A stretch of DNA of 23,624 nt from JAWXBK01 sp040878185 (GCA_040878185.1 JBBDMS010000032.1:1-23624); one strand, 5' to 3'; shown: positions 15,391 to 22,990, counted from the stretch's first letter. Notes: generated by a model from the letters alone, not told the origin. Program-made: numbers and translations.

Positions 15391-18021
15391 TTACAGGCTT
15401 GCCAGCAGATCGGTTGCCGCCGCTTCGATTGCGCGGGCCAGGCGGCGCTCATCGAACAAAGGCGAGGCTTCGAGCCGCGCGCGCAAGCCGGCGCGACAGG
15501 CGGCGCGGCGCGGCCGGTCGCCGGCAAGCGCGATCGCGATCCGCACATACTCGTCCGGCGTCGTCGCGATCAGATCGCGGTGCCCGATCTGCGTCAGCAG
15601 GCTCGCACCCACGCGCGCCGCGTGGCGGTCGCCGGCCAGCGTCACCACCGGCACGCCCATCCACAAGGCCTCGCAGGTCGTCGTCGTGCCGCCATAGGGC
15701 GTCGGATCGAGCGCGATATCGATCGCGCAATGGCCGGCCAGCGCCGCTGCGACATCGGTCTCCCACGGAAGAAACCGGATCCGCGCCGGATCGCAGCCGG
15801 CGGCCGCAAAACGCGCGAGAAAATCGGCGCGCACCGGTTCGTGCCGGAACTGCTCGGTCCGGAGCGACAAGGTTGCGCCCGGTATCGCGTTCAGGATTTG
15901 CGCCCAGAGCGCGACGGTCGACGGCGAGATCTTGTTCGCATTGTTGAAACAGCCGAAGCGGATCGGGCCGTCATCCGGTTCCGCCGGCGGGGCTTCCGGC
16001 GCGGCTTCTGTTGTCCCCGGCGCGCGAAAAGCGAGGAACCCGCCGTCGATCCGATGGAGACGCTCGCTGTGCAGCGCGTCCGCCGCCGGGGCTGGATCGG
16101 CGATCGCATCGGTCAGGCGCCAGTCGATCGCATCGAGCGCGGTCGTGTTCGGATAACCGAGCCAGCTCATCTGCGCCGCCGCCGGCCGCCGCGCAAACAG
16201 GCCGAGCCGGTTGTCGCCGGTATGGCCGCCGAGATCGACCAGCAGGTCGATACCGTCCTCGCGCACCAGGGCGGCGGCCGCCTCGTCGTCCATCCGCACG
16301 ATATCGCGCCAGCGATCGGCCCGCGCGATGAACGCATCGGTCATGGCGTCGTGCCGCTTCTGATTTGCGTAGCAGACGATCTCGAACCGGTCGCGATCAT
16401 GCGCCTCGATCGCCGGCAGCAGGAAATAGGCGCAGGAATGCTCGCGGAAATCGGCCGACACATAGCCGATGCGGATCTTCCCTTCGGCGGCCCGCCGCGG
16501 TGGATGCGGCGGCAATGTCGCGTTGACCGGCGCCATCAGGCGGCGATGTTCGGCGAAGAGATCGGCGGGCGATATTCCGTCGCTGTAATTGAGCGTCATC
16601 AGGCAGGTCGAGCGGAAAGCGAGCGTCGCCGGATCGCGCCCGACAGCGACGCGGAACCCCTCCAGCGCGCGATCGAGCCGGCAGAGCCGGAGATGGCCGA
16701 GCCCGAGCGCATGATGCAGCGCCGCATTGTCGAGGCCCTGTTCCTGCGCGAATTCGAGATGCGCGATGCCGCGCTCGGTCTCGCGCCGTTCGATCAGGAG
16801 CGCGCCGAGCCGGAAATGCGCCTCGCGATTGTCGGGGGCGAGTTCGACTGCGCTGTTGAAGCAATCGATCGCGTCCTCGATGCGATCGATGCCGGCCAGC
16901 GCATGGCCGATCCGCATCATTGCCGCCGCATCGCCGCGACCCGCTGTTTTCGCCGCAAGAATATGCTGCGCCGCCCGATCGGCATCGCCGCGCTTCGCAT
17001 GCCATTGACCGAGATTGAACGCGGCCCGCTCGTGCCGAGGCGCCGCCGCCAGCGCCCGTTCATAGAGCGCGCGCGCCTCGTCCGCCGCGCCGCGCCGGTC
17101 GATGATCCCGGCCAGATTGTTGAGCGCATCGGCATGGTTCGGCGCGTCGTTCAGCAATCGGCGATAGCTCGCTTCGGCGGCGTCGCTGTCGCCGAGCCGG
17201 TCGCAGGCCATCGCATGGCCGTAGAGATAGCCCGGGCGCGGACCGGCGGCGTCGATCGCCGCTTCATAGGCGCGGCGCGCGCCGGGCGCATCGCCGGCTT
17301 CGAGCAGCAGCCCGCCGAGATTGGCCTCTGCCGGGGCGAAGCGCGGCTGGCGCGCCAGCGCCGCGCGATAGCTGGCGACGGCGCCGTCGCGATCCCCGGT
17401 CTCGCGCTGCGCATTGCCGAGATTGAAATAGGCTTCGGCATAAGCGGGATCGGCTTCGATCGCGCGCCGGTAATGATCGAGCGCCGCACCGAGATCGCCG
17501 CCGGCCTTGAGCGCGTTCCCGAGATTGGCGAGCGTGCGCGCATCGTCCGGTCGCAAGGAAAGCGCGCGGCGGAACTCGTCGCCAGCCGGCGTCGCGCGAC
17601 CGAGCGCCAGCAGCACGATGCCGCGATGATTGCGGATATCGGCATTGTTCGCATCGAGCGCGACCGCGCGATCGAGCGTCGCGAGCGCTTCGTCGGGACG
17701 GCCCGCCTGATAGAGCGCGAGGCCCAGCATATTCTGCGCTGCGGCCAAAGTCGGCCAGCGCCGCAGGATGTCGCGATAGGCGGCGAGCGCCGGCTCCAGG
17801 GCGCCGGTGCGATGCAGGGCGACCGCCCGCTCCAGGGCTGAGGTCGCACCCTCGGGCGGCGGTGGCAGCACGGTTGGCGAGAGGATGGGCGGGGACATGA
17901 TGGGCGGCGCCAGCACGGACGGCGCGAGGACGGGCTGGGCTGCGGCCGGCCGGCCGGGTCCCGGACCGGGTTCGGGCGAACCGGGCTTCGGGGAACCGCG
18001 ATGGTCGGGTTTGCGCGTCAT
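15391..18021 (-). CDS. TPR-GT41 glycosyltransferase, module B
   Basis: An 876-residue paralogue of the module A GT41 protein. Residues 10-56 form a Pro-rich low-complexity leader with repeated APSVLAPPIMSPP-like units. About 12 TPRs follow (60-465), then a GT41 region (about 515-870). Catalytic-type residues are kept: His528 in VSADFREHSCAYF, Lys697 in CFNNANKISPST, and the DPTPYGGTTTTCEALW nucleotide-binding block followed by GVPVVTLAGDRHAARVG. The frame is open to 18606, but that region is antisense to the divergent sulfotransferase, so the ATG at 18021 is used; it has only a weak Shine-Dalgarno. It is the first gene of a tightly packed operon with the two TPR-sulfotransferases. A protein or surface-polymer acceptor is inferred, not shown. 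Confidence 0.9.
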   Translation of the reverse strand: MTRKPDHRGSPKPGSPEPGPGPGRPAAAQPVLAPSVLAPPIMSPPILSPTVLPPPPEGATSALERAVALHRTGALEPALAAYRDILRRWPTLAAAQNMLGLALYQAGRPDEALATLDRAVALDANNADIRNHRGIVLLALGRATPAGDEFRRALSLRPDDARTLANLGNALKAGGDLGAALDHYRRAIEADPAYAEAYFNLGNAQRETGDRDGAVASYRAALARQPRFAPAEANLGGLLLEAGDAPGARRAYEAAIDAAGPRPGYLYGHAMACDRLGDSDAAEASYRRLLNDAPNHADALNNLAGIIDRRGAADEARALYERALAAAPRHERAAFNLGQWHAKRGDADRAAQHILAAKTAGRGDAAAMMRIGHALAGIDRIEDAIDCFNSAVELAPDNREAHFRLGALLIERRETERGIAHLEFAQEQGLDNAALHHALGLGHLRLCRLDRALEGFRVAVGRDPATLAFRSTCLMTLNYSDGISPADLFAEHRRLMAPVNATLPPHPPRRAAEGKIRIGYVSADFREHSCAYFLLPAIEAHDRDRFEIVCYANQKRHDAMTDAFIARADRWRDIVRMDDEAAAALVREDGIDLLVDLGGHTGDNRLGLFARRPAAAQMSWLGYPNTTALDAIDWRLTDAIADPAPAADALHSERLHRIDGGFLAFRAPGTTEAAPEAPPAEPDDGPIRFGCFNNANKISPSTVALWAQILNAIPGATLSLRTEQFRHEPVRADFLARFAAAGCDPARIRFLPWETDVAAALAGHCAIDIALDPTPYGGTTTTCEALWMGVPVVTLAGDRHAARVGASLLTQIGHRDLIATTPDEYVRIAIALAGDRPRRAACRAGLRARLEASPLFDERRLARAIEAAATDLLASL

Positions 18022-18022
18022 G

Positions 18023-18052
18023 CTCGAAAGGCGTTGCCTCGAAAGGCGTTGC
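18023..18052. repeat. 15-bp perfect direct repeat upstream of the module B GT41 gene
   Basis: CTCGAAAGGCGTTGC occurs twice in tandem, starting 2 bp upstream of the GT41 start codon. It lies where the ribosome binding site should be, so duplication may affect translation initiation. Confidence 0.8.
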
Positions 18053-18096
18053 GATGGTTCCGATGCGGCTCGCCATGCGGCGCGGATCGGGGTCGA

Positions 18097-18125
18097 AATT
18101 GGGCGAGCGGTCGGGCTATTGTCAA
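18097..18125 (-). promoter_or_regulatory. Candidate promoter of the module B GT41 operon
   Basis: TTGACA (18125-18120, minus strand) is a consensus -35 box. At 17-18 nt spacing the -10 is weak (CCAATT or CAATTT). The surrounding TTTGACAA is shared with the module A intergenic region. Confidence 0.35.
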
Positions 18126-18147
18126 ACGACCGCCGCGCGAACGGAGC

Positions 18148-18190
18148 CTTCGCCCCGACCGCCACGCATACGGGGGCTTCGCCCCTACCG
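18148..18190. repeat. Imperfect 29-bp repeat with GGGGC-TTC-GCCCC hairpin
   Basis: CTTCGCCCCGACCGCC (18148-18163) recurs as CTTCGCCCCTACCGCC 29 bp later. The second copy completes a 5-bp stem with a 3-nt loop (18173-18185). It lies in the divergent intergenic region of module B and resembles short dispersed GC hairpins seen in alphaproteobacterial genomes. Confidence 0.5.
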
Positions 18191-18232
18191 CCGCGCACGT
18201 TTCTTCCCGCCGCCCGAACCCTCTCCGCCCAA

Positions 18233-18258
18233 GATCGCATCGAAGGATCGCATCGAAG
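18233..18258. repeat. 13-bp perfect direct repeat abutting the sulfotransferase start codon
   Basis: GATCGCATCGAAG is present twice in tandem and the second copy ends directly before the ATG at 18259. The junction creates AAGGA, 11 nt before the start and the only plausible ribosome binding site. Confidence 0.8.
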
Positions 18259-19053
18259 ATGACCAAGATCGTCTGGATCGCTTCCTACCCGCGCTCGGGC
18301 AATACCTGGATGCGCTTTCTCGTCGCGCATCTCCTGCACCGGCGGATCGAGAACAGCGCGCAGCTCGGTTTCGCCGTGCCCGATATCCACCGTTTCGTCA
18401 CCGGCCAGCATCTGCTCGGGCCCGCGCAGAGCTTCATCAAGACGCATTGGCGCTGGCAGGACGATTTCCCGCTGCGCGAGAACACGGCCGGCGTCGTCTA
18501 TCTGATCCGCGATCCGCTCGCGGTCATGGAATCCTCGGTCGGATTTGCGCTGCGCAGCGCGACCGCGACGGCCGGCGACGGCAAGGCGCCCGATCTCGAC
18601 ACGCATACGCGCGCCCTCGCCGATCAGTTCATCGACCAGTTCGGTCTCTCAGACTGGGCCCGCGCCGGTTTCGGCAACTGGGAGGAAAACGCCGCGAGCT
18701 GGATCGAAACCGATCTGGCGTTTCCGCGTCTCGTCGTCCGCTTCGAGGATCTGCAAGCCGATCCGGCAGCGACCCTGCGCGCGATCGCATCCTTCGCCGG
18801 CATCGAGGCCGGGCCAATTCGGCTCGAAACCGCGGTGCGCCGTTCGTCGCTCGAGCGGCTCTCGACCCTCGAGGAGAACGAGGCGCGCGCCGGCATGCCG
18901 GGGCTGTTCGCCGCCGACCGGACGGCCGTTGCGAACGAGGCCGGTTTTCATTTCATCGGCGGCGCGCGCAAACCTGTTCTGCTGACCGACGACGAACGCG
19001 CCCGCGCCCGCGCGCGTTTCGCCCCGGCGATGAAGCGCTTCGGTTACGCGTAG
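18259..19053 (+). CDS. PAPS-type sulfotransferase (module B, divergent)
   Basis: A 264-residue paralogue of the module A divergent sulfotransferase. The phosphosulfate loop is ASYPRSGNTWMRF (8-20), and the 3'-phosphate element is YLIRDPLAVMESSVGF (81-96). The shared motifs PDIHRF, IKTHWRW, GFGNWEENAASW and LLTDDERARARARF occur at nearly identical positions. The frame is open upstream to 18001, but the family N-terminus (MTKIVWIASY) fixes the start at 18259. It faces away from the TPR-GT41 gene, exactly as in module A. The likely reaction is PAPS-dependent sulfation of an unidentified acceptor in the cytoplasm. It is followed by a palindromic repeat rather than a simple terminator. Confidence 0.92.
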   Translation: MTKIVWIASYPRSGNTWMRFLVAHLLHRRIENSAQLGFAVPDIHRFVTGQHLLGPAQSFIKTHWRWQDDFPLRENTAGVVYLIRDPLAVMESSVGFALRSATATAGDGKAPDLDTHTRALADQFIDQFGLSDWARAGFGNWEENAASWIETDLAFPRLVVRFEDLQADPAATLRAIASFAGIEAGPIRLETAVRRSSLERLSTLEENEARAGMPGLFAADRTAVANEAGFHFIGGARKPVLLTDDERARARARFAPAMKRFGYA

Positions 19054-19092
19054 CCAACGACGCGATCCCGCGGCGCAACTACACTCCATATT

Positions 19093-19237
19093 CGTCATCG
19101 CCGGGCTTGACCCGGCGATCCATGGACGGACCAGACTCGATTGATGTTTCGAGCGCCGGTGTTGGGGCGCGATGGATGCCCGGGTCGAGCTTGTCGTCGG
19201 TCCGGACTGCGGCCGGACCCGGGCCCGGGCATGACGC
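19093..19237. repeat. Paired palindromic element of the alphaproteobacterial CCGGGCTTGACCCGG type
   Basis: Two inverted hairpin units. The left unit has a 9-bp stem ATCGCCGGG/CCCGGCGAT (19097-19119) around CTTGA. The right unit has a 9-bp stem ATGCCCGGG/CCCGGGCAT (19176-19184 with 19224-19232) enclosing a nested 7-bp hairpin GGTCCGG/CCGGACC (19199-19219). The element starts CGTCAT and ends ATGACG, so the ends are inverted. It fills the gap between two convergent sulfotransferase genes and may also act as a bidirectional terminator. The similarity to dispersed repeats of alphaproteobacteria is from memory. Confidence 0.75.
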
Positions 19238-19255
19238 CGTTTTCAGGCAGTCGTG

Positions 19256-20092
19256 CTACGCCGGCAGCGGCAGATAGCCGAAGCGCTGCATCTGTTCGCG
19301 ATGGGCCTCGACGACGCGGTCGACTTGCGCCGGCGACAAAAGCGCGTGCCACTGGCCGACCTCGCCCTTGCGGAAAAACTTATCCGACTTGTCGCTGCGC
19401 TCCTGAAATCCGTCTTTGTCTTCCTGCTTGCGCAGTTCGCCGAACGAGCTGTTGTGCAAGGCGCGCGTCAGTCGCTCGCGCGAGGGACGCAGGCCGAGAA
19501 AGGCGGCGGCTGCGCCGAACGTCTCGAGCGGATGCTCGATCATGTCTTCGTAGCGCATGACATGCAGCGCCGGATGCGGTGTCGCGGTCCAGCTCTTCAC
19601 GTTCTCCGACCAGGAACCGAAGACCTGGTAAACATGCATGTTGGAGTTCGGCATCATCTGGCCCGGCAGATTGAGTGCCTCGATCGCGGTATCGAGATCG
19701 AGGCCGTAGTGATGGCTGTATGAGATCACCACATCGAGCGGGTTGCGCAGCACATAGACGGCGCCCGCCGTGTGCGCCATCGTGATCATCTCGCTGCCGC
19801 GATCGCTGACCAGCGCGTTGTGCGTCTTGACGAAGACCGTGTCGGGATGAACGCGCGTCAGCGCCTCGTGCACCTGCGGGCGCAGCGTCGCCACCTCCTC
19901 CATCGTCATCTCGATCGCGGGCTTGCGGCTGATGGTCTCGTACCAGGCGCCGACATAATCGGCCGAGCAGAACTCGTTCAGCTTGTTGATGTCGTAGGGC
20001 TCGTTCGGATCACGGAACAGATTATGCAGAAACACCCGGAGCCAGGTGTTGCCGGATTTCGGGTAAGAAGCGAGCCAGAGAATTTTGCCCAT
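19256..20092 (-). CDS. PAPS-type sulfotransferase
   Basis: A 278-residue sulfotransferase. The P-loop is ASYPKSGNTWLRV (8-20); FVKTHNA (87-93) follows; the 3'-phosphate element is VYVLRNPLDVVISYSHH (112-128), with serine in the expected place. FGSWSENVKSW and HREQMQRFGY near the C-terminus show it is related to the two module sulfotransferases. It is more diverged, however, with an extra N-terminal stretch (30-75) and a long central loop rich in Asn/Met (NLPGQMMPNSNMHVY). The family N-terminus MGKILWLASY fixes the start at 20092, although the frame is open to 20302. It is transcribed alone, convergent with module B and divergent from the DUF3576 gene. The acceptor is unknown. Confidence 0.9.
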   Translation of the reverse strand: MGKILWLASYPKSGNTWLRVFLHNLFRDPNEPYDINKLNEFCSADYVGAWYETISRKPAIEMTMEEVATLRPQVHEALTRVHPDTVFVKTHNALVSDRGSEMITMAHTAGAVYVLRNPLDVVISYSHHYGLDLDTAIEALNLPGQMMPNSNMHVYQVFGSWSENVKSWTATPHPALHVMRYEDMIEHPLETFGAAAAFLGLRPSRERLTRALHNSSFGELRKQEDKDGFQERSDKSDKFFRKGEVGQWHALLSPAQVDRVVEAHREQMQRFGYLPLPA

Positions 20093-20132
20093 CGGCCTTG
20101 CGGTCCCTGCGCGAGATGACACCGGCAACCCG

Positions 20133-20180
20133 GATTCCCGTGCCGCCCGATTTCCGTGCCGCCCAATTTCCGTGCCGGGC
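20133..20180. repeat. 16-bp tandem repeat, three copies
   Basis: GATTCCCGTGCCGCCC, GATTTCCGTGCCGCCC and AATTTCCGTGCCGGGC follow each other without spacing. The array lies in the roughly 336-bp divergent gap between the sulfotransferase and DUF3576 genes. Apart from this array and the promoter at 20364-20393, I see nothing else in that gap. Confidence 0.75.
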
Positions 20181-20363
20181 CGCGAATGCGTTGGCCACAA
20201 ACCGCCCGCGCGACACGGGCCGCTACATAGGGCATAAGGTCGTCGAACGAAACCCCGGCCCCGATATCCCGGGACGGAACGAAACGAATCGGCCCCCGGC
20301 ACGGGCTTGCGGCGCAGCGCGCGGCGGGCCTGAAATAAGGCAATGTCCGCCCCATCCCGCGCC

Positions 20364-20393
20364 TTGACCCGGGTTGCGGGGGCGCACTAGATT
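20364..20393 (+). promoter_or_regulatory. Predicted sigma-70-type promoter of the DUF3576 gene
   Basis: TTGACC (20364-20369) and TAGATT (20388-20393) are 18 nt apart. Initiation near 20400 would leave a leader of about 30 nt containing GGAG, which fits the chosen start codon. Confidence 0.5.
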
Positions 20394-20428
20394 TCCGCGA
20401 AACTTCAAAAGCTTGGAGTATGTATCCG

Positions 20429-20980
20429 ATGCGGATGCGAGGCGGTCCCGGCATCGCGACGAAGCTCTCCCTGGCGAGCCTTCTGATTGCGACTTTCACA
20501 CTCGGCGCTTGCGCCTGGGGCGACCCCGATTCGCAATATCCCGGGATTCGTCCCAAGGGTCAGTACCGGCCCGCTTATGGCGACCCGGGATCGGTCTTCG
20601 GCGAAGGCGGTCTGCAGCTCGGCGGCACCGAACGCGACGACGGCGCAGACGGTGCCGGTCTCGGCGTCAACAGCTTCCTGTGGCGCGCGACGCTCGACAC
20701 CATCTCGTTCATGCCGCTGGTTTCGGCGGATCCGTTCGGCGGCGTCATCATCACCGACTGGTACACGCCGCCGCAGACGCCCGGCGAACGGTTCAAGGTG
20801 AACGTCTATATTCTCGGCCGCGCGTTGCGGGCCGACGGCGTTCGTGCCGCCGTGTTCCGTCAGCAGCAGGCGGCGAGCGGCTGGGTCGATGCGCCGGTCA
20901 CGCCGAATACCGCGACCGACCTCGAGAACGCCATCCTGACCCGCGCGCGCCAGCTTCGTATCGCCCAGCTCGGCGAATAG
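20429..20980 (+). CDS. DUF3576 family lipoprotein
   Basis: A 183-residue exported lipoprotein. A basic N-terminus and hydrophobic segment (KLSLASLLIATFT) are followed by the lipobox LGAC, so it should be lipid-anchored in the periplasm. The mature part carries the DUF3576 landmarks NSFLWRATLDTISFMPL, SADPFGGVIITDWY, ERFKVNVYILG and the C-terminal LENAILTRARQLRI. In alphaproteobacteria this family is typically found upstream of leuS, as here. Its role is unknown; an envelope function is suggested by location. GGAG at 20415-20418 is too close to the ATG at 20420 but is 10 nt from the ATG at 20429, so the latter is preferred. Confidence 0.88.
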   Translation: MRMRGGPGIATKLSLASLLIATFTLGACAWGDPDSQYPGIRPKGQYRPAYGDPGSVFGEGGLQLGGTERDDGADGAGLGVNSFLWRATLDTISFMPLVSADPFGGVIITDWYTPPQTPGERFKVNVYILGRALRADGVRAAVFRQQQAASGWVDAPVTPNTATDLENAILTRARQLRIAQLGE

Positions 20981-21001
20981 CCGCGCAGCGAGGCGGGCGA
21001 C

Positions 21002-22339
21002 GTGAGCGACGCCGATCAGGGACAAGCCGGACTTCGCCTCAAATCCGAGCCGCCGTTCAAGGTGCCGCCCGAAGCGCTCGCGCTCGGCGACCGCGCACCG
21101 AATTTCGTGCTGCCGGATGCGAAGGGTGAGTTTCGCGCCTTCTACGAACGGGTCCGCGGCCGGCCGCTCGCGCTTCTGATTCTGCCGACAGGCACCGATC
21201 GCACATTGCTCGATCGTTTCGCCGGCGCGCATGATTCCTTCGCCGCACAGGGCTGCGACATCATGGCGATCCTGGTCGGCGACGTCGCGATCGCGTCGGA
21301 CGCGGCCACCCGTCTCGCGCATATCTTTCCGATTCTTGCCGACCCGAAAGGGGCGGTCGCACGCGGGTTTGCGGCCGGTGCGCGGGTCAATCCGGAATTC
21401 CCGGTCTGCTTCCTGCTCGATCCCAACCAGCGTCTCGTCAACCGGCGCAGCGAGGCGGTCGTGCCGACCGGCGAGGAAGCAACCCGGCTCGGCGTGCAGT
21501 CGCTCGAAGAATGGGCGCTAGCCGGTCTCGCCGATCCGGCACCCGTTGCCGCGCAGACGCTCGTCACCGCAGCACCCGTGCTGCTGCTGCCGAACGTGCT
21601 CGAGCGTTTCACCTGCGATGCGCTGATCGATCGCTGGACGCGGGCCGGCCATGAAGAAGGCAGCGTCGATTCGATCGTCGACGGCAAGGAAGTGACGCGC
21701 GTGCATCCGGCGATGAAGCGCCGGCTCGATCATGCGATCCAGGATCCGATCGTGCTGAAGGCGCTGACCGCGACCGTCGGCCGACGCATCGCGCCGGAAC
21801 TGGTCAAAGCGTTTCATTTCGATTCGTTCCGCTTCGATCGCTTCGTGATCGCGTGCTACGATTCCGAACGCGGCGATTATTTTCGCGCGCATCGCGACAA
21901 CACGAGCGGCAGCAATGCCGAGCGCCGCTTCGCGGTGACGCTCAATCTCAATGAAGGCGAGTATGAAGGCGGCGAGCTGGTGTTTCCCGAATACGGGCCG
22001 CATCTTTATGCGCCGCCGGCGGGTGGCGCCGTCATCTTCTCCTGTTCGCTGCTGCACGAGGCGCTGCCGGTGACGAAGGGACGGCGCTTTACGCTGCTGA
22101 CCTTCCTCCGCGTGAAAGAGGCGGCCGAGGACCGACCGACACCGTCGCAGAAATCGCCCGGGGCGCCGGGCGGCCCGGTGCCTGCGCAACCGGTGCCCGC
22201 GCAACCAGCGCCGGTGGGCGGTTTCCGACCGGGCGCGCCGATTTCCGCTGCGACCGGCCAACCGCCCGCGCGCGACGTCAATCCGGCGGGCGGCTTCAAT
22301 CCCGGTGGTCCCGCGAAAACGACCCGCAACGGCGACTGA
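21002..22339 (+). CDS. Peroxiredoxin-like domain fused to prolyl-4-hydroxylase-like 2OG/Fe(II) oxygenase
   Basis: A 445-residue two-domain protein with a GTG start after GAGGCGG. Residues about 25-180 have a thioredoxin/AhpC-TSA-like fold (GDRAPNFVLPDAKGEF, then LPTGTDRTLL and CFLLDPNQRLV). The peroxidatic Cys of the PxxxTxxC motif is absent, so this half is probably non-catalytic. Residues about 190-370 are a P4H-type dioxygenase: His297 and Asp299 (YFRAHRDN), NLNEGEYEGGELVFPE, distal His352 (SLLHEALPV) and Arg361/362 (KGRRFTLLTFL), the last likely contacting 2-oxoglutarate. The last 75 residues are a Pro/Gly-rich tail with PVPAQ repeats. It follows the DUF3576 gene by 21 bp, so it is probably cotranscribed. 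The substrate is unknown. Confidence 0.85.
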   Translation: MSDADQGQAGLRLKSEPPFKVPPEALALGDRAPNFVLPDAKGEFRAFYERVRGRPLALLILPTGTDRTLLDRFAGAHDSFAAQGCDIMAILVGDVAIASDAATRLAHIFPILADPKGAVARGFAAGARVNPEFPVCFLLDPNQRLVNRRSEAVVPTGEEATRLGVQSLEEWALAGLADPAPVAAQTLVTAAPVLLLPNVLERFTCDALIDRWTRAGHEEGSVDSIVDGKEVTRVHPAMKRRLDHAIQDPIVLKALTATVGRRIAPELVKAFHFDSFRFDRFVIACYDSERGDYFRAHRDNTSGSNAERRFAVTLNLNEGEYEGGELVFPEYGPHLYAPPAGGAVIFSCSLLHEALPVTKGRRFTLLTFLRVKEAAEDRPTPSQKSPGAPGGPVPAQPVPAQPAPVGGFRPGAPISAATGQPPARDVNPAGGFNPGGPAKTTRNGD

Positions 22340-22405
22340 GCGGCCGGCCCGGGCGGGGGCGCGGGCGGGCGGGCAGATCGCGCGGAGTACGAGGGAGGCC
22401 GCGGC

Positions 22406-22900
22406 ATGAATCACCCATCGGGGGATCAACCATCGGGTGGGCCGCCGAAGAGCGGTTTCGCGCGCATGGCGCCGGAAATCCTGGTCTCCGATTTCGAGGC
22501 GAGTCTCGTTTTCTGGCAGGACCTGATCGGGTTCGAGATCGCCTATCGGCGGCCTGAGGATCGCTTCGCCTATCTCGATCTTCGTGGCGCCCAGATCATG
22601 CTCTGCGAGCGCTGGGGCGGCTGGGAAACCGGCCCGTTGGACCAACCTTTCGGGCGCGGCGTCATGTTTCAGGTCTATGTGACCGCGATCGCCCCGATCC
22701 TCGCGCGGCTGGCGCAAGCCGGCTGGCCCTTGCATACGGATGTCCGAGAGGTCTGGCGCGATTGCGGCGGCAGCGCGATCGTCGATCGCATCGGCCAGCG
22801 CGAGTTTTTCGTCCAGGACCCGGACGGCTATCTCCTCATGGTCGCCGAGGATCTCGACGACCGCCCCCGCTTGCCCATGGTCCCGCCCGTCGCGACCTAG
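22406..22900 (+). CDS. VOC superfamily protein (bleomycin-resistance/glyoxalase-like)
   Basis: A 164-residue protein with the two beta-alpha-beta-beta-beta halves of the vicinal oxygen chelate fold. The first half is APEILVSDFEASLVFWQDL, then FAYLDLRGAQIMLCER. The second half is GVMFQVYVTAIAPILARL, then GQREFFVQDPDGYLLMV. The signature resembles bleomycin-resistance-type binding proteins, which sequester ligands without a metal; enzymatic function is also possible in this superfamily. The first 19 residues are Pro/Gly/Ser-rich and outside the fold. GAGGGAGG lies upstream of the ATG. It sits 65 bp after the oxygenase fusion and may share its transcript. There is no direct evidence for an antibiotic-resistance role. 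Confidence 0.82.
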   Translation: MNHPSGDQPSGGPPKSGFARMAPEILVSDFEASLVFWQDLIGFEIAYRRPEDRFAYLDLRGAQIMLCERWGGWETGPLDQPFGRGVMFQVYVTAIAPILARLAQAGWPLHTDVREVWRDCGGSAIVDRIGQREFFVQDPDGYLLMVAEDLDDRPRLPMVPPVAT

Positions 22901-22931
22901 AATCGGGTCGGAACGCGCGCGCCTGGTCGTA

Positions 22932-22990
22932 CCCCCGAACCGCGCCCGAACCGCGCCCGAATCGCGCGCCGAATCGCCCCCCGAATCGCA
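22932..22990. repeat. Degenerate 11-12-bp tandem repeat upstream of leuS
   Basis: Five copies of a CCCGAAYCGCG-like unit occur with a periodicity of 11, 11, 12 and 12 bp. The array lies in the 178-bp gap before leuS. It is followed by an imperfect CCCCCGCGAG/CTCGGGGG inverted repeat (about 22992-23020). No clear promoter was recognised. Confidence 0.65.

Noticed and set aside
13465..17841. Two long plus-strand open frames (632 and 753 codons)
   Set aside because: Both are antisense to TPR genes with convincing repeats and catalytic motifs. The plus-strand translations are Arg/Glu/Ala-rich with no recognisable domain.
18148..18190. Hairpin before the module B sulfotransferase as a terminator
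   Set aside because: There is no T-tract on either strand and it lies upstream of both divergent genes, where a terminator is not expected.
20133..20180. Tandem 16-bp units as a CRISPR array
   Set aside because: The repeats are contiguous with no unique spacers, and no cas gene is present.
22406..22900. VOC protein as a true bleomycin resistance determinant
   Set aside because: The fold is shared by many unrelated functions, and the neighbours (oxygenase, leuS) give no resistance context.
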